DNA from: a virus
Strand: one strand, 5' to 3'
Virus record (IMG/VR): IMGVR_UViG_3300028840_002431
Location: 298,240 to 362,239 of that record
DNA length: 64,000 bases
A program made the position numbers and the translations under genes. Position 1 is the stretch's first letter. Each line of letters opens with the position of its first letter. Below are positions 30,733-38,656 of this stretch, in pieces. The notes beneath the pieces were generated by a model that was given only the letters and a program-made list of their open reading frames with translations, had not been told where the DNA came from and did not search any database.

Positions 30733-32068
30733 CCTCGTCCTCGTAGTACACCTTGTTCTTTTCTTGCGGATCTACGATGGTATCGCCCACAGGGCTGTGT
30801 AACGTGCCTGTGTGATACTTTAGCCCTATATGAGGCAGCCAGAGCTTCACCCCTTCTTCACACAGGCCCTCGTACGGAACGATCTCAACTTCGGCTCCGT
30901 TGGCCTTGAGTTCCGTAATGTTCCTAACGAGGGTCCTATTGCGCGACCCAAGCATCGAGCCTAAGTCGTTCGTGAAACCATGTTTTTTAATGGCCGACCT
31001 CATAGCCGCGATAGGTTCTCTGATCATGACAACACCTGTTATATGGGAGTATCCGGCTCGACGTAGGCCGCCCACCCATCCGACAATATTGCCGTGTTGG
31101 ACCATGACAAACGGCTCGCCTTTGGACACTAGGATTTCTTCTTCTCTCTGTGGTTGCTCGTCGCCATGAAACCCAATGCAACCGCTTCTGAGCAATATAG
31201 AGGCCATCAGCCTATTCCCGCTGGCGACCGGACCGCACACCAGATACGCCGCGTGGATCAAACCATGATCACGGAACTCGATAGGTTCTAGCCAGTCATA
31301 GCCAAACGGGTGCCACCACATCACCTCACCAGCGAGATGAGGATAGTGTCTTGGTTTTATGGCAGTCTTCGACAAGATCGACGGGCCGTCCGTAATCCGT
31401 TCACAGAAAAAGCTGCCCAAATCGGCCGCGCCGACGATATTGACATAGTGGGTAGACATCAGCTTCTGCATGATGGGCCAGAAGCGTTTGATGTCGTGAT
31501 ACTCGCCCGCCATGAACCGGATTCTCTTGAGCGTCTTCTCAGACGCAGACCCCAGAAAACTACACTCCGCCCCCTCACTATCTGTCTTTAAATAATCTAG
31601 CTCCTCTCCCTCGTTCACTATGTCGTTCAACGCCTCTTCCAGAGTTTTGCACGCCACGGTGTCCGCCAGTTCTTTGTGGTTTCCCCCACTGGCTACCCCG
31701 GCTGGCGCGATGAAAGAGCCGCCTTCGTACCCAGGACCGCCATCCGGTAAGCCTAGGTACACATGTAAGGGGCCTTGACCCCCTCGCGGAACCTCTCCAA
31801 AATCATCCTGGTACAAATGTGCCGCTGTCACAGCCTCTGAGCGGATCTGTACCTGTTTGAGACCTTGCGTTTTGGACCGCGCCTTTTGCGCGTATCTCTC
31901 TACTGGTTCATAAGACACGATACGTGCTTCTGGAAAGCATTTCGCCATCTCGATGGTGATATCACCGACGTTCGCACCCACCTCTAAAATGGTCCTGATA
32001 GGCGGCCCTTTCTGTGCGTCTACGAACCGTCGGATCGTGTAATATTTGTAACAGGCATTGCCTTCCAT
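30722..32068 (-). CDS. FkbM methyltransferase fused to sulfotransferase-like domain
   Basis: 448 aa from ATG 32068 (TGATG overlap with the radical SAM stop). Residues ~25-180 are FkbM-type: TILEVGANVGDITIEM, VSYEPVER, LDYLKTDSEGAE. From ~270 a P-loop-like GPVASGNRLMASILLRSG resembles the PAPS-binding 5' motif of sulfotransferases, and VMIREPIAAMRSAIKKHG resembles their 3'-phosphate-binding R..P...S segment. The first half probably methylates a sugar hydroxyl; the second may transfer sulfate. The second assignment is tentative, and a P-loop kinase is an alternative. Confidence 0.7.
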   Translation of the reverse strand: MEGNACYKYYTIRRFVDAQKGPPIRTILEVGANVGDITIEMAKCFPEARIVSYEPVERYAQKARSKTQGLKQVQIRSEAVTAAHLYQDDFGEVPRGGQGPLHVYLGLPDGGPGYEGGSFIAPAGVASGGNHKELADTVACKTLEEALNDIVNEGEELDYLKTDSEGAECSFLGSASEKTLKRIRFMAGEYHDIKRFWPIMQKLMSTHYVNIVGAADLGSFFCERITDGPSILSKTAIKPRHYPHLAGEVMWWHPFGYDWLEPIEFRDHGLIHAAYLVCGPVASGNRLMASILLRSGCIGFHGDEQPQREEEILVSKGEPFVMVQHGNIVGWVGGLRRAGYSHITGVVMIREPIAAMRSAIKKHGFTNDLGSMLGSRNRTLVRNITELKANGAEVEIVPYEGLCEEGVKLWLPHIGLKYHTGTLHSPVGDTIVDPQEKNKVYYEDEDAA

Positions 32069-32811
32069 CACTTACCCCACTTAAATCTGTCTTCTACGTC
32101 CCAACGAATATGATCTTCTACCAACTGTTGGGGAGAAAGAGTCTTGATGTTACCCACCATGTGCTCAAACTTATAATCCCCCCATGTGTAGGTGACACGA
32201 CCATCCGTCGCCACACAGATGCTCTTACCGCCTCCGTAGACCGGGTCCCACTTATACAAGGGGCGCGATGCTTGGTACGTTATGTTAGGGGCCGTTATCT
32301 CAAAACCGCGCCAGTCGTCCGAAAAAGATACGACATGGATGTTGTCAAATTCAGCGTGCCGATCGAGCAGGTTCAAAAGGTTAGCTTTAGCGGTTGGGTA
32401 GTGGTCCGTTCGAGTTCGACGGGCGTATTCTTCTTCCCCTGTCTCGAACATGCTAAACCATACCCGACGTAAGCCGATGTTTTTAAGTTCGGTCAACCGG
32501 GCGTCGTTGAGCAAGACTCCGTTGGTACAAAGCCAGACTCTGGTGTTGGGCAACGCGCACACACGTTTTAAATAGGCGTCTAGCCCTTTGAACAACAACG
32601 GTTCCCCGGCGACGTGTGGGTAGAACCAGAAGGTACAGTCGGGGTTCGCGTGTAACAATTGCACCACCGCGTCCATGGTCTCCTGGTCCACAAACGGGGG
32701 CCGGTCAACTTTTTCCTCCATCCCGCCCACGCACATGGAACACCGGTTCTGACAGTGAGTGGTAACTTCACTGTAAAGCAACGCTACTCTTGCATCGCAG
32801 GTTTCGGTCAC
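32068..32811 (-). CDS. Radical SAM enzyme
   Basis: 247 aa from GTG 32811 with AGGCGG just upstream. The CX3CX2C motif is at Cys20, Cys24 and Cys27 (THCQNRCSMC), and HVAGEPLLF corresponds to the GGE-like SAM-binding loop. Only one later Cys is seen (SICVATDG), so a full SPASM cluster domain is unlikely. It would cleave SAM through a [4Fe-4S] cluster to drive a radical reaction; its substrate is unknown. It is the first gene of the glycan island, so an epimerisation, dehydration or methylation of a sugar or lipid is likely. Confidence 0.88.
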   Translation of the reverse strand: MTETCDARVALLYSEVTTHCQNRCSMCVGGMEEKVDRPPFVDQETMDAVVQLLHANPDCTFWFYPHVAGEPLLFKGLDAYLKRVCALPNTRVWLCTNGVLLNDARLTELKNIGLRRVWFSMFETGEEEYARRTRTDHYPTAKANLLNLLDRHAEFDNIHVVSFSDDWRGFEITAPNITYQASRPLYKWDPVYGGGKSICVATDGRVTYTWGDYKFEHMVGNIKTLSPQQLVEDHIRWDVEDRFKWGK

Positions 32812-32876
32812 AGCACCGCCTATAGGCTAGATTTCTCTACGCCAGAATAGCTCCCACCTACACCAGAAACGGGAGA

Positions 32877-33305
32877 CTACGAGTAGTTCGCACCCAGGAG
32901 CGTCAAATAAATATCGGTGCCGTCCGAAAAATATTCGATGAGATCAATGGCGTTGATCGAAGCGGTGATAACATGAGGTGATCCACCGGGCCATTTCACC
33001 GAACCGGGGCCTGAGTAAGCCAGTGTGCCGGGCGTGGTCGGTGCTTGCGTGACCTTGATAATACCCCGTTGGGCCGTCCGTAGACCACCAACGTTGGTGA
33101 AAGAAAGAGTCTCCGCACCGCTGTTGGAGAGCACCAGTTCGATGTCCGTGGCGTCCCGCATGTCGTAGGTGAAAGTGCTTCCCGACACTGTGAGAGTCGC
33201 CATAACACGCTGAAGAATGGCAACCGCCGCGTTAGGGGCCGCCCCACGCGGAACTTCACCAGAAGCAAGTTGCGCTGCCGTCGCTACCGAAAATCGCCTA
33301 GCCAT
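32877..33305 (-). CDS. Small virion/tail-fibre-associated protein
   Basis: 142 aa, overlapping the fibre gene by 8 nt. It ends with a strand pair typical of fibre and capsid decoration proteins (INAIDLIEYFSDGTDIYLTLLG), and has regular Ser/Thr-rich beta strands (LVLSNSGAETLSFTNVGG). No signal peptide. Position directly after the 890-aa fibre suggests a tip or a chaperone-like trimeric partner. Downstream of it lies 65 nt without a gene or clear terminator. Confidence 0.6.
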   Translation of the reverse strand: MARRFSVATAAQLASGEVPRGAAPNAAVAILQRVMATLTVSGSTFTYDMRDATDIELVLSNSGAETLSFTNVGGLRTAQRGIIKVTQAPTTPGTLAYSGPGSVKWPGGSPHVITASINAIDLIEYFSDGTDIYLTLLGANYS

Positions 33306-35970
33306 GTTCGCTTACCTCCATCTGGCAACGCCACTCAATCGTTTTACTTGCCTCGCCAGTGACCTGAACTTGAATATCTTGGCTACTGATATTGAACGTC
33401 ACATCCCAGGCTGCCTGATCCTCGTAGCTGATCACGAAGTTCTCGTCCTTGCTCGTGACAACACTGCCGCTACTCCGCTCGAACAGGGCCTCGACCACAT
33501 ACTTGGCGGAGTCCCCGACGGTCCCCACACCAGCACTCTGACGCGCAAATACCGTAACCTTCATGGAGATTGCCTTGGAGTCGGCAAGCGTCGAGTAGGT
33601 AACGATCGTGTTAGCGCCAGCACCAGTTGTTTGGAGCGTGGCGTCGCCAAGAGTGTCGCCGTTTCCTCCAACATTCTGCCACGCGGTGCCATTGTGGAGC
33701 CGAACATGGCCGACACCAGCCGAGTGGCTGGCGTTCGTCGTGATGATATCGCCACTAACACCGGAAGAAGGATCAGCGTCCTGTGGTTGTATATGAAGTG
33801 CTGAGCGTACCGGAGAACCGCCCGTGTCTCCGTGGGCTTCAACACCGTAGCCGCCAGCACCGCCCGTGCCTTTGACACCTGTCCCGCCAGCACCGGAACC
33901 GTCGCCAGCACCGCCTTGTCCTTTGACGCCGATACCGCCGTTCTGGTTACTGGCAGCCGCGCCGTCACCAGCATTACCGACTACGCCAGTGCCACCATCA
34001 CCGCTGTCATTATCAGCACCTGTGCCTTCAACTCCATCGCCACCCTTATTTGTACCAAACGTTGACCCGCCGCCACCTATGAACCAACCGCCAAGACCGC
34101 CGTTAGGACCACCTGTCCCACCAACACCAATAGCGCTCGAAGAAGAGGTAGCGACATTACCAAGGCCCATTACGCCGAAACCGAATTGATCTGTGCCTTC
34201 GGTTTCTCCAAGAACTCCTACGGAGTAGTTGGGAGAACCACCGGCATCTTCTGACACTCCGTGGATAGCGCCTACAGATCCCGCAAGAACGAGAGCGGGC
34301 GCAACACCAGAACCGGCACTAGGTGTCTTACCAACGACGCCAAGGCCGTTTGTGCCACCCCCCGTCCCGGTCACACCCGCACCACTTACTCCGGTACCCG
34401 TCGCGGCTGCACCTGTTCCAACAACGCCGGTACCACCGTCATTGTTGCCCGTACCAGAGGCGTTGGAGCCGATACCTTCGACGCCGGTACCGCCATCGTT
34501 ATCACCGGTAGGAGTCCCGCCAGTACCCTTAACTCCTATGCCAGCACCGTTGCCACCGTAGCCATGGACACCCGGACCGGCGGAGCTGCCGCCAGTCCCT
34601 CGAACACCTGCGTGTGTCCCGGCACCAGCGCCGGTAATACCTATGTCGCCCGACGAAATTGCTGTCACAGCAACGTTGTTAGTAGACGTTGCGTAGACGC
34701 CATAGTGACCCGTACTAGCCCCATGGACTCCGATTCCGGTTGTGCCGGTGCCCTTAACACCAGTACCGCCTCCGCCGCCTACGCCCTCGACGCCGGTACC
34801 GTTGCCGGAAGCACCGCCTTCGCCATACACACCTTGAGAGGCCGGGGTGGGGACGGGTGTTAGAAAGTCTCCACCACCAATGACACCAATGCCGTTAGTA
34901 CTGCCACCTCTGCCAGAAACGCCGGGTCCAGTGCCCGCACCGGAGCCTCGAACGCCTCCCGCTCCGGAGGCAGTACCCTCACCGTGAACACCGAAGCTCG
35001 ACGCCGAAAAAGTGAACCCCCGGACGCCATACGTCAGCGACGAAGTCCCATCAACACCATAGTGGTTAGTGGATTCTCCTCTAACACCCTGTGCCGATGA
35101 GCCTACTCCCTTAATCGCGATACCTGATCCGGTGCCAATACCTTCAACACCAATGCCGTGAGGAGCACCGCCCGTGCCTTTGACACCCGTTCCGGTAGAT
35201 GTGCCGCCCGTACCCTCAACACCGACCCCGGAACCAGCGCCCGTACCTTTGACACCAATGCCGTTAGAAGCACCGCCCGTGCCTTTGACACCAATACCGG
35301 TGCCAGCGCCTTGGCCTTCAACACCAATGCCGCCAGATGCCCCACCTAAACCATAAACACCCTGTCCGCCAGAGATCACTGGGACCGGTTGTTGGTCGCC
35401 AACGAACATACCACCGACACCGTTAGCACCGCCTCCGATACCGCGTACTCCCTGTAAACTACTGCTTGCCCCAGCGGTCCCCACAATACCGGTCCCGGTC
35501 TCAGAATGCCCCTGCATCCCGGTTCCGGAGTTAGACTCTCCACGGACGCCTACCGATGTGGTGGAAACACCCCAAACACCGAAACTATCGGTGGCCGTGC
35601 CTTTGACACCCTTACCGGTAGTACCCCCGGCGACCCCTAAAACACCAATGCCGCCGACATCGCCGCCCGTGCCTTTGATCCCCTCCGAACTACCACCACT
35701 ACCGCCCGTGCCCTCAACGGCTATTTCACCCACGCTGGGTGTGAAGGTCTGTTTCCGCGTCCAGGTGTTAGGAACGTTTAACTGCACACCGCCGCCGCCA
35801 GCGTCCTGCCACTCGTAAGTTGTGGCGCTGGTCGCGGTCGGAACCTGACCCACTGTGGGGGGAGCGGCTGCGGCGCTAGATACCGGATCTCCGGTAGTAG
35901 CTAACTCCAAGGCTCCGAACTGACCGGGTGCCGGTTTGATCTTGCTTGCTGAGTTATAGCGATCGACCAT
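33298..35970 (-). CDS. Gly-rich repeat tail fibre, 890 aa
   Basis: ATG at 35970 after GGGAG. An N-terminal ~80 residues (KPAPGQFGALELATTG...WQDAGGGGVQLNVPNTW) is followed by ~600 residues of Gly-rich hexapeptide-like repeats (GVKGTGGASNGIGVKGTGAG) and a conserved C-terminal domain (ADSKAISMKVTVFAR...TIEWRCQM). Such repeats form elongated trimeric rods in phage fibres. It is probably a host-recognition fibre. It and the 904-aa protein share the repeat type but not their ends. The gene lies 43 nt downstream of the SpeD gene. Confidence 0.8.
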   Translation of the reverse strand: MVDRYNSASKIKPAPGQFGALELATTGDPVSSAAAAPPTVGQVPTATSATTYEWQDAGGGGVQLNVPNTWTRKQTFTPSVGEIAVEGTGGSGGSSEGIKGTGGDVGGIGVLGVAGGTTGKGVKGTATDSFGVWGVSTTSVGVRGESNSGTGMQGHSETGTGIVGTAGASSSLQGVRGIGGGANGVGGMFVGDQQPVPVISGGQGVYGLGGASGGIGVEGQGAGTGIGVKGTGGASNGIGVKGTGAGSGVGVEGTGGTSTGTGVKGTGGAPHGIGVEGIGTGSGIAIKGVGSSAQGVRGESTNHYGVDGTSSLTYGVRGFTFSASSFGVHGEGTASGAGGVRGSGAGTGPGVSGRGGSTNGIGVIGGGDFLTPVPTPASQGVYGEGGASGNGTGVEGVGGGGGTGVKGTGTTGIGVHGASTGHYGVYATSTNNVAVTAISSGDIGITGAGAGTHAGVRGTGGSSAGPGVHGYGGNGAGIGVKGTGGTPTGDNDGGTGVEGIGSNASGTGNNDGGTGVVGTGAAATGTGVSGAGVTGTGGGTNGLGVVGKTPSAGSGVAPALVLAGSVGAIHGVSEDAGGSPNYSVGVLGETEGTDQFGFGVMGLGNVATSSSSAIGVGGTGGPNGGLGGWFIGGGGSTFGTNKGGDGVEGTGADNDSGDGGTGVVGNAGDGAAASNQNGGIGVKGQGGAGDGSGAGGTGVKGTGGAGGYGVEAHGDTGGSPVRSALHIQPQDADPSSGVSGDIITTNASHSAGVGHVRLHNGTAWQNVGGNGDTLGDATLQTTGAGANTIVTYSTLADSKAISMKVTVFARQSAGVGTVGDSAKYVVEALFERSSGSVVTSKDENFVISYEDQAAWDVTFNISSQDIQVQVTGEASKTIEWRCQMEVSEHG
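33840..35715 (-). repeat. Gly-rich coding repeats of fibre
   Basis: Repeating codons for G(V/I)(K/E)GTG(G/A) units of mostly 6-15 residues fill this stretch. The repeat sequence is imperfect, with interruptions that add variable residues. Slippage or recombination could change its length. Confidence 0.75.
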
Positions 35971-36013
35971 TGTTTATCACTCCCACACTTGGGAAATGAT
36001 AAATGGATCTCCG

Positions 36014-36442
36014 CTACTTAAGACGCGGCCGGAACCGGCACGGGGCGTCCGAGAGAGACCTCCTAACATGGTCCTGTAGTTGCATCGCCATTTGGGCCTT
36101 CAAAAGGCCACGATCAACGCGAATCATCTCGTACCCGGTCGCCTGGAGTCCCACCAAAATAACCTCATGGGCCGCGTCTGGCTCACCCTGGCCGCAAGTA
36201 TAAAAGTCTACCGTGGCGTACCCGTGCTCTGGCCATGTGTGGACGGAGAGGTGCGACTCCTCAATGACCACGACGCCGGTCACTCCCTGAGGCTCGAAAG
36301 GGCGGAATATGGAATCTACAATTCGGGTGTTAGCCGCGTAAGCCGCCCGCATGAGGAGCGTTTGTATCTCTGACACATCGTCGAGTATAGATTGATTGCA
36401 CCCCCAGTATTCAACCAAGAGATGTCTACCCCGTGTGTCCAA
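36014..36442 (-). CDS. speD: S-adenosylmethionine decarboxylase proenzyme, canonical
   Basis: 142 aa from a TTG with GGAG 6 nt upstream. It carries the classic bacterial SpeD core: GRHLLVEYWGC at the N-terminus and VTGVVVIEESHLSVHTWPEHGYATVDFYTCG. Ser63 forms the pyruvoyl group after cleavage of the Glu62-Ser63 bond; His68 and Cys83 have their expected positions. The product makes decarboxylated AdoMet, the aminopropyl donor for spermidine. It sits between fibre genes, away from the other SpeD homologue. No spermidine synthase lies in the window, so the host would need to provide one. Confidence 0.96.
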   Translation of the reverse strand: MDTRGRHLLVEYWGCNQSILDDVSEIQTLLMRAAYAANTRIVDSIFRPFEPQGVTGVVVIEESHLSVHTWPEHGYATVDFYTCGQGEPDAAHEVILVGLQATGYEMIRVDRGLLKAQMAMQLQDHVRRSLSDAPCRFRPRLK

Positions 36443-36461
36443 CGCTGTCTCCGCTCAAGCA

Positions 36462-37079
36462 TCAGTAGATCATAGCCCACGAACCCAAGTAGATACGACT
36501 ACTCGCCAGATTGGTTAGTCCGATCGTAAAAGAAGTTCCTTGGTCAGGAACAGGAACGTTGAGAACCGCTCCATTGCTGGCAAAGTTAGAAGTGGCCCCA
36601 TTGAAACTGACGAGACACGCCAGATTGGACCCCGATTCTTCGGAGTACACCCTCCGGAGACGTTCGGTCTTATCGTCAGAATCTAAGAACTCGTACTCCT
36701 CCCAGATCAAAACGCATTGAGCCACGGGCGCTCCCAGAGGGAATGTGGTCGAAACAAAAATCCCACCACCTGGGAGTATGCTGTGGTTAACGAACCCGGA
36801 ACTCGCCAATAGGCCCTGACTGCTCGACATATCCGCTGTCAGAACATCCAGACACGGATCGGCCAGGATGTCCGTGAAACCAGCGTAAAAAGACAACAAA
36901 CCCGCGTACTTCTGAGTCAGAAGGTCTGCAAGATCGGCTGGCTGATCATAGATCGCCACACCGTCCGGAACACGGATAAGAGTCGCCCCGGTTGATTCCG
37001 TGTCACCGGTCTCCGACGTGACCACGTCGATGACATCGCCGTTGGTCGTGAAAGGGTCTATTAGATAGTGAATGGTCAT
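36462..37079 (-). CDS. Probable virion protein, 205 aa
   Basis: Mostly beta strands and turns: MTIHYLIDPFTTNG, SGFVNHSILPGGGIFVSTTFPLG, FNGATSNFASNGAVLNVP. It has no signal peptide, and its Ser/Thr/Asn-rich composition matches the surrounding fibre and baseplate proteins. I recognise no family. It starts 5 nt after the coiled-coil gene's stop. Confidence 0.6.
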   Translation of the reverse strand: MTIHYLIDPFTTNGDVIDVVTSETGDTESTGATLIRVPDGVAIYDQPADLADLLTQKYAGLLSFYAGFTDILADPCLDVLTADMSSSQGLLASSGFVNHSILPGGGIFVSTTFPLGAPVAQCVLIWEEYEFLDSDDKTERLRRVYSEESGSNLACLVSFNGATSNFASNGAVLNVPVPDQGTSFTIGLTNLASSRIYLGSWAMIY

Positions 37080-37084
37080 CGGTT

Positions 37085-37435
37085 CTACGGTGTTTTCTCA
37101 GAGTCCTTCTGGCCCGGTTCCGTTACTGTTGGGATTATATTAAAACTAACGCCATCCGGGTTGAGTTGCCACGACTGACCTTGCTCGTAGCCCAGTTCTT
37201 CGGCTATCTCGTTCAGGGTGCTCTGATGCTCAGCTTCGGCTTGTCTCAAAGCTGTCCGTACCTTGGTCTCACCCTCTTCGGCCAGCCTGAGTTGGTCTCT
37301 TATCTCCCCGACCTGTCTCGCGACTTGCATGTACTCCTGGGATAAATTATCGATCCGGCGATTTGCCGCCCCGATGAGAGTAGTCTGGTCCGGGGTCATC
37401 TTGACCGTCTCGTTCTTACCGTTTTTCTTCCCCAT
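37085..37435 (-). CDS. Coiled-coil hypothetical protein
   Basis: 116 aa with a predicted coiled coil over ~20-80 (RRIDNLSQEYMQVARQVGEIRDQLRLAEEG) and a short beta segment at the end (WQLNPDGVSFNIIP). Possibly a trimerising or chaperone-type protein for fibres. An AAGGG ribosome site precedes ATG. Family not recognised. Confidence 0.6.
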   Translation of the reverse strand: MGKKNGKNETVKMTPDQTTLIGAANRRIDNLSQEYMQVARQVGEIRDQLRLAEEGETKVRTALRQAEAEHQSTLNEIAEELGYEQGQSWQLNPDGVSFNIIPTVTEPGQKDSEKTP

Positions 37436-37454
37436 CTATATGATCCCTTCTGAT

Positions 37455-38012
37455 CTATATGTTTATCTGCAAGCCACCTAAGGCCACCCACTCCTCGAAA
37501 GAGAGCTTCTCCTGCATCAACCTTCTTGTGGTGTCTTGGTTGTTTTTGTCTCCCAACAAGTGGAGATGTGACGCTATATTCATCAAGGCCGAGACGTAAG
37601 CCATCCCGCTCAGCTTCTTGTGTACACTGTCGCTCAAGATCTTACACAAATTATGAGCCGCCAGGACAAGACGCCAGTCCGCGTAATCCTCAAGGGTCTT
37701 GCCCATCGCATGATGCTGCTTCGACCACAACTGTATGAGCTTAATCTCTTCTGCACTCGCATCAACACGCAATGACAGAAGAACTGTCTTCGCCCACGAG
37801 TCCTCCAACTTGGCCGCCTGATCCTTAATCAGGTCACAAAGTAGTTGCTTCGTCCGGTCCGGATAGAAATGCCCCAACGTGAATATGAAATGGACAGGGT
37901 TGGCAGTATCGTAAAAATGCCGTTCGTCCTCATACCCTTTGATCTCAGACTTATGAGGAGAGCAAACCGCCCTCCATTCAGGCAATGACTCCCAGTAATC
38001 TACGTTGACCAT
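37455..38012 (-). CDS. Helical paralogue A, unknown function
   Basis: 185 aa, wholly helical. It aligns with the 208-aa protein next to it: both have a ...NPV(H/Y)... segment followed by a hydrophobic helix, a SAL-type helix near the end, and a shared C-terminus LM.E......S.EE(W/F)..(L/V)GG. AGGTG precedes ATG at 38012. The pair therefore comes from a tandem duplication, and the proteins may form a heteromeric complex, perhaps as fibre assembly factors. No known family. Confidence 0.6.
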   Translation of the reverse strand: MVNVDYWESLPEWRAVCSPHKSEIKGYEDERHFYDTANPVHFIFTLGHFYPDRTKQLLCDLIKDQAAKLEDSWAKTVLLSLRVDASAEEIKLIQLWSKQHHAMGKTLEDYADWRLVLAAHNLCKILSDSVHKKLSGMAYVSALMNIASHLHLLGDKNNQDTTRRLMQEKLSFEEWVALGGLQINI

Positions 38013-38020
38013 TCTAGCAC

Positions 38021-38647
38021 CTAAGAGATAACATCGTCGAAGCGTGGGTTCTGGGGATCACCCCCCACGTAGAGGAACTCCTCAAGGCTTATTGCAGCCT
38101 TAACCTCACCCATGAGCCGGGAATGCAGGATTTCAACGTCTTCTTTACCCTCTGCCATATGGGCCACAACCAAATTCATTGCGGATAGTATTGTGTCCCC
38201 GCGCACCCAACCGCTCACTCTGGCTTCCAAAACCCTGTGAATTGCTTGATACATAAACAGGGAGCGGCATATAATGTCACCCTTCTCCGGATCAGGGCGG
38301 AGAACTGCTTTCACAGCGTTGAGCGCGTCCTGAAGCTCTTGCTCCGTGGCAGCGGCTTCTGACGCTTTTGCTATATGAGGCAGTAACTCCTCGGTCAATT
38401 CTTCCGCGACCAATGAAGTGTCCAGGTTCTGTAGAATTGTATATAAAACTTCGACCGCCCGTTCATGCTCAAACAATGAAAACGCCGTCAACAAATACAC
38501 CGGATTAGTTTCACCGTTGTAGAACGCCTGATTAGTGGAGTACGCACCGATACGCCTTCTTACGTCGATCATGACGTAATCACAGATACCACTCAGGGTC
38601 TCGTCGTTTTGCAGTTCGTCCTGCAACCATTCCATGAACGTAGCCAT
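38021..38647 (-). CDS. Helical paralogue B, unknown function
   Basis: 208 aa from ATG 38647 with AGAGG upstream; a TTG one codon earlier is not needed. Helical, with SLFEHERAVEVLYTILQ and AISLEEFLYVGG at the C-terminus, matching the neighbouring 185-aa protein. It follows the 904-aa fibre gene by 9 nt. Known chaperone families of tail fibres are not recognised in it, but the position fits such a role. Confidence 0.6.
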   Translation of the reverse strand: MATFMEWLQDELQNDETLSGICDYVMIDVRRRIGAYSTNQAFYNGETNPVYLLTAFSLFEHERAVEVLYTILQNLDTSLVAEELTEELLPHIAKASEAAATEQELQDALNAVKAVLRPDPEKGDIICRSLFMYQAIHRVLEARVSGWVRGDTILSAMNLVVAHMAEGKEDVEILHSRLMGEVKAAISLEEFLYVGGDPQNPRFDDVIS

Positions 38648-38656
38648 CAAGAACCT

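Noticed and set aside
32812-32876. Terminator between the fibre-region genes and the radical SAM gene
   Set aside because: A 5-bp CTCCC/GGGAG pairing with a ~15-nt loop exists, but there is no T-run and the stem is too short.
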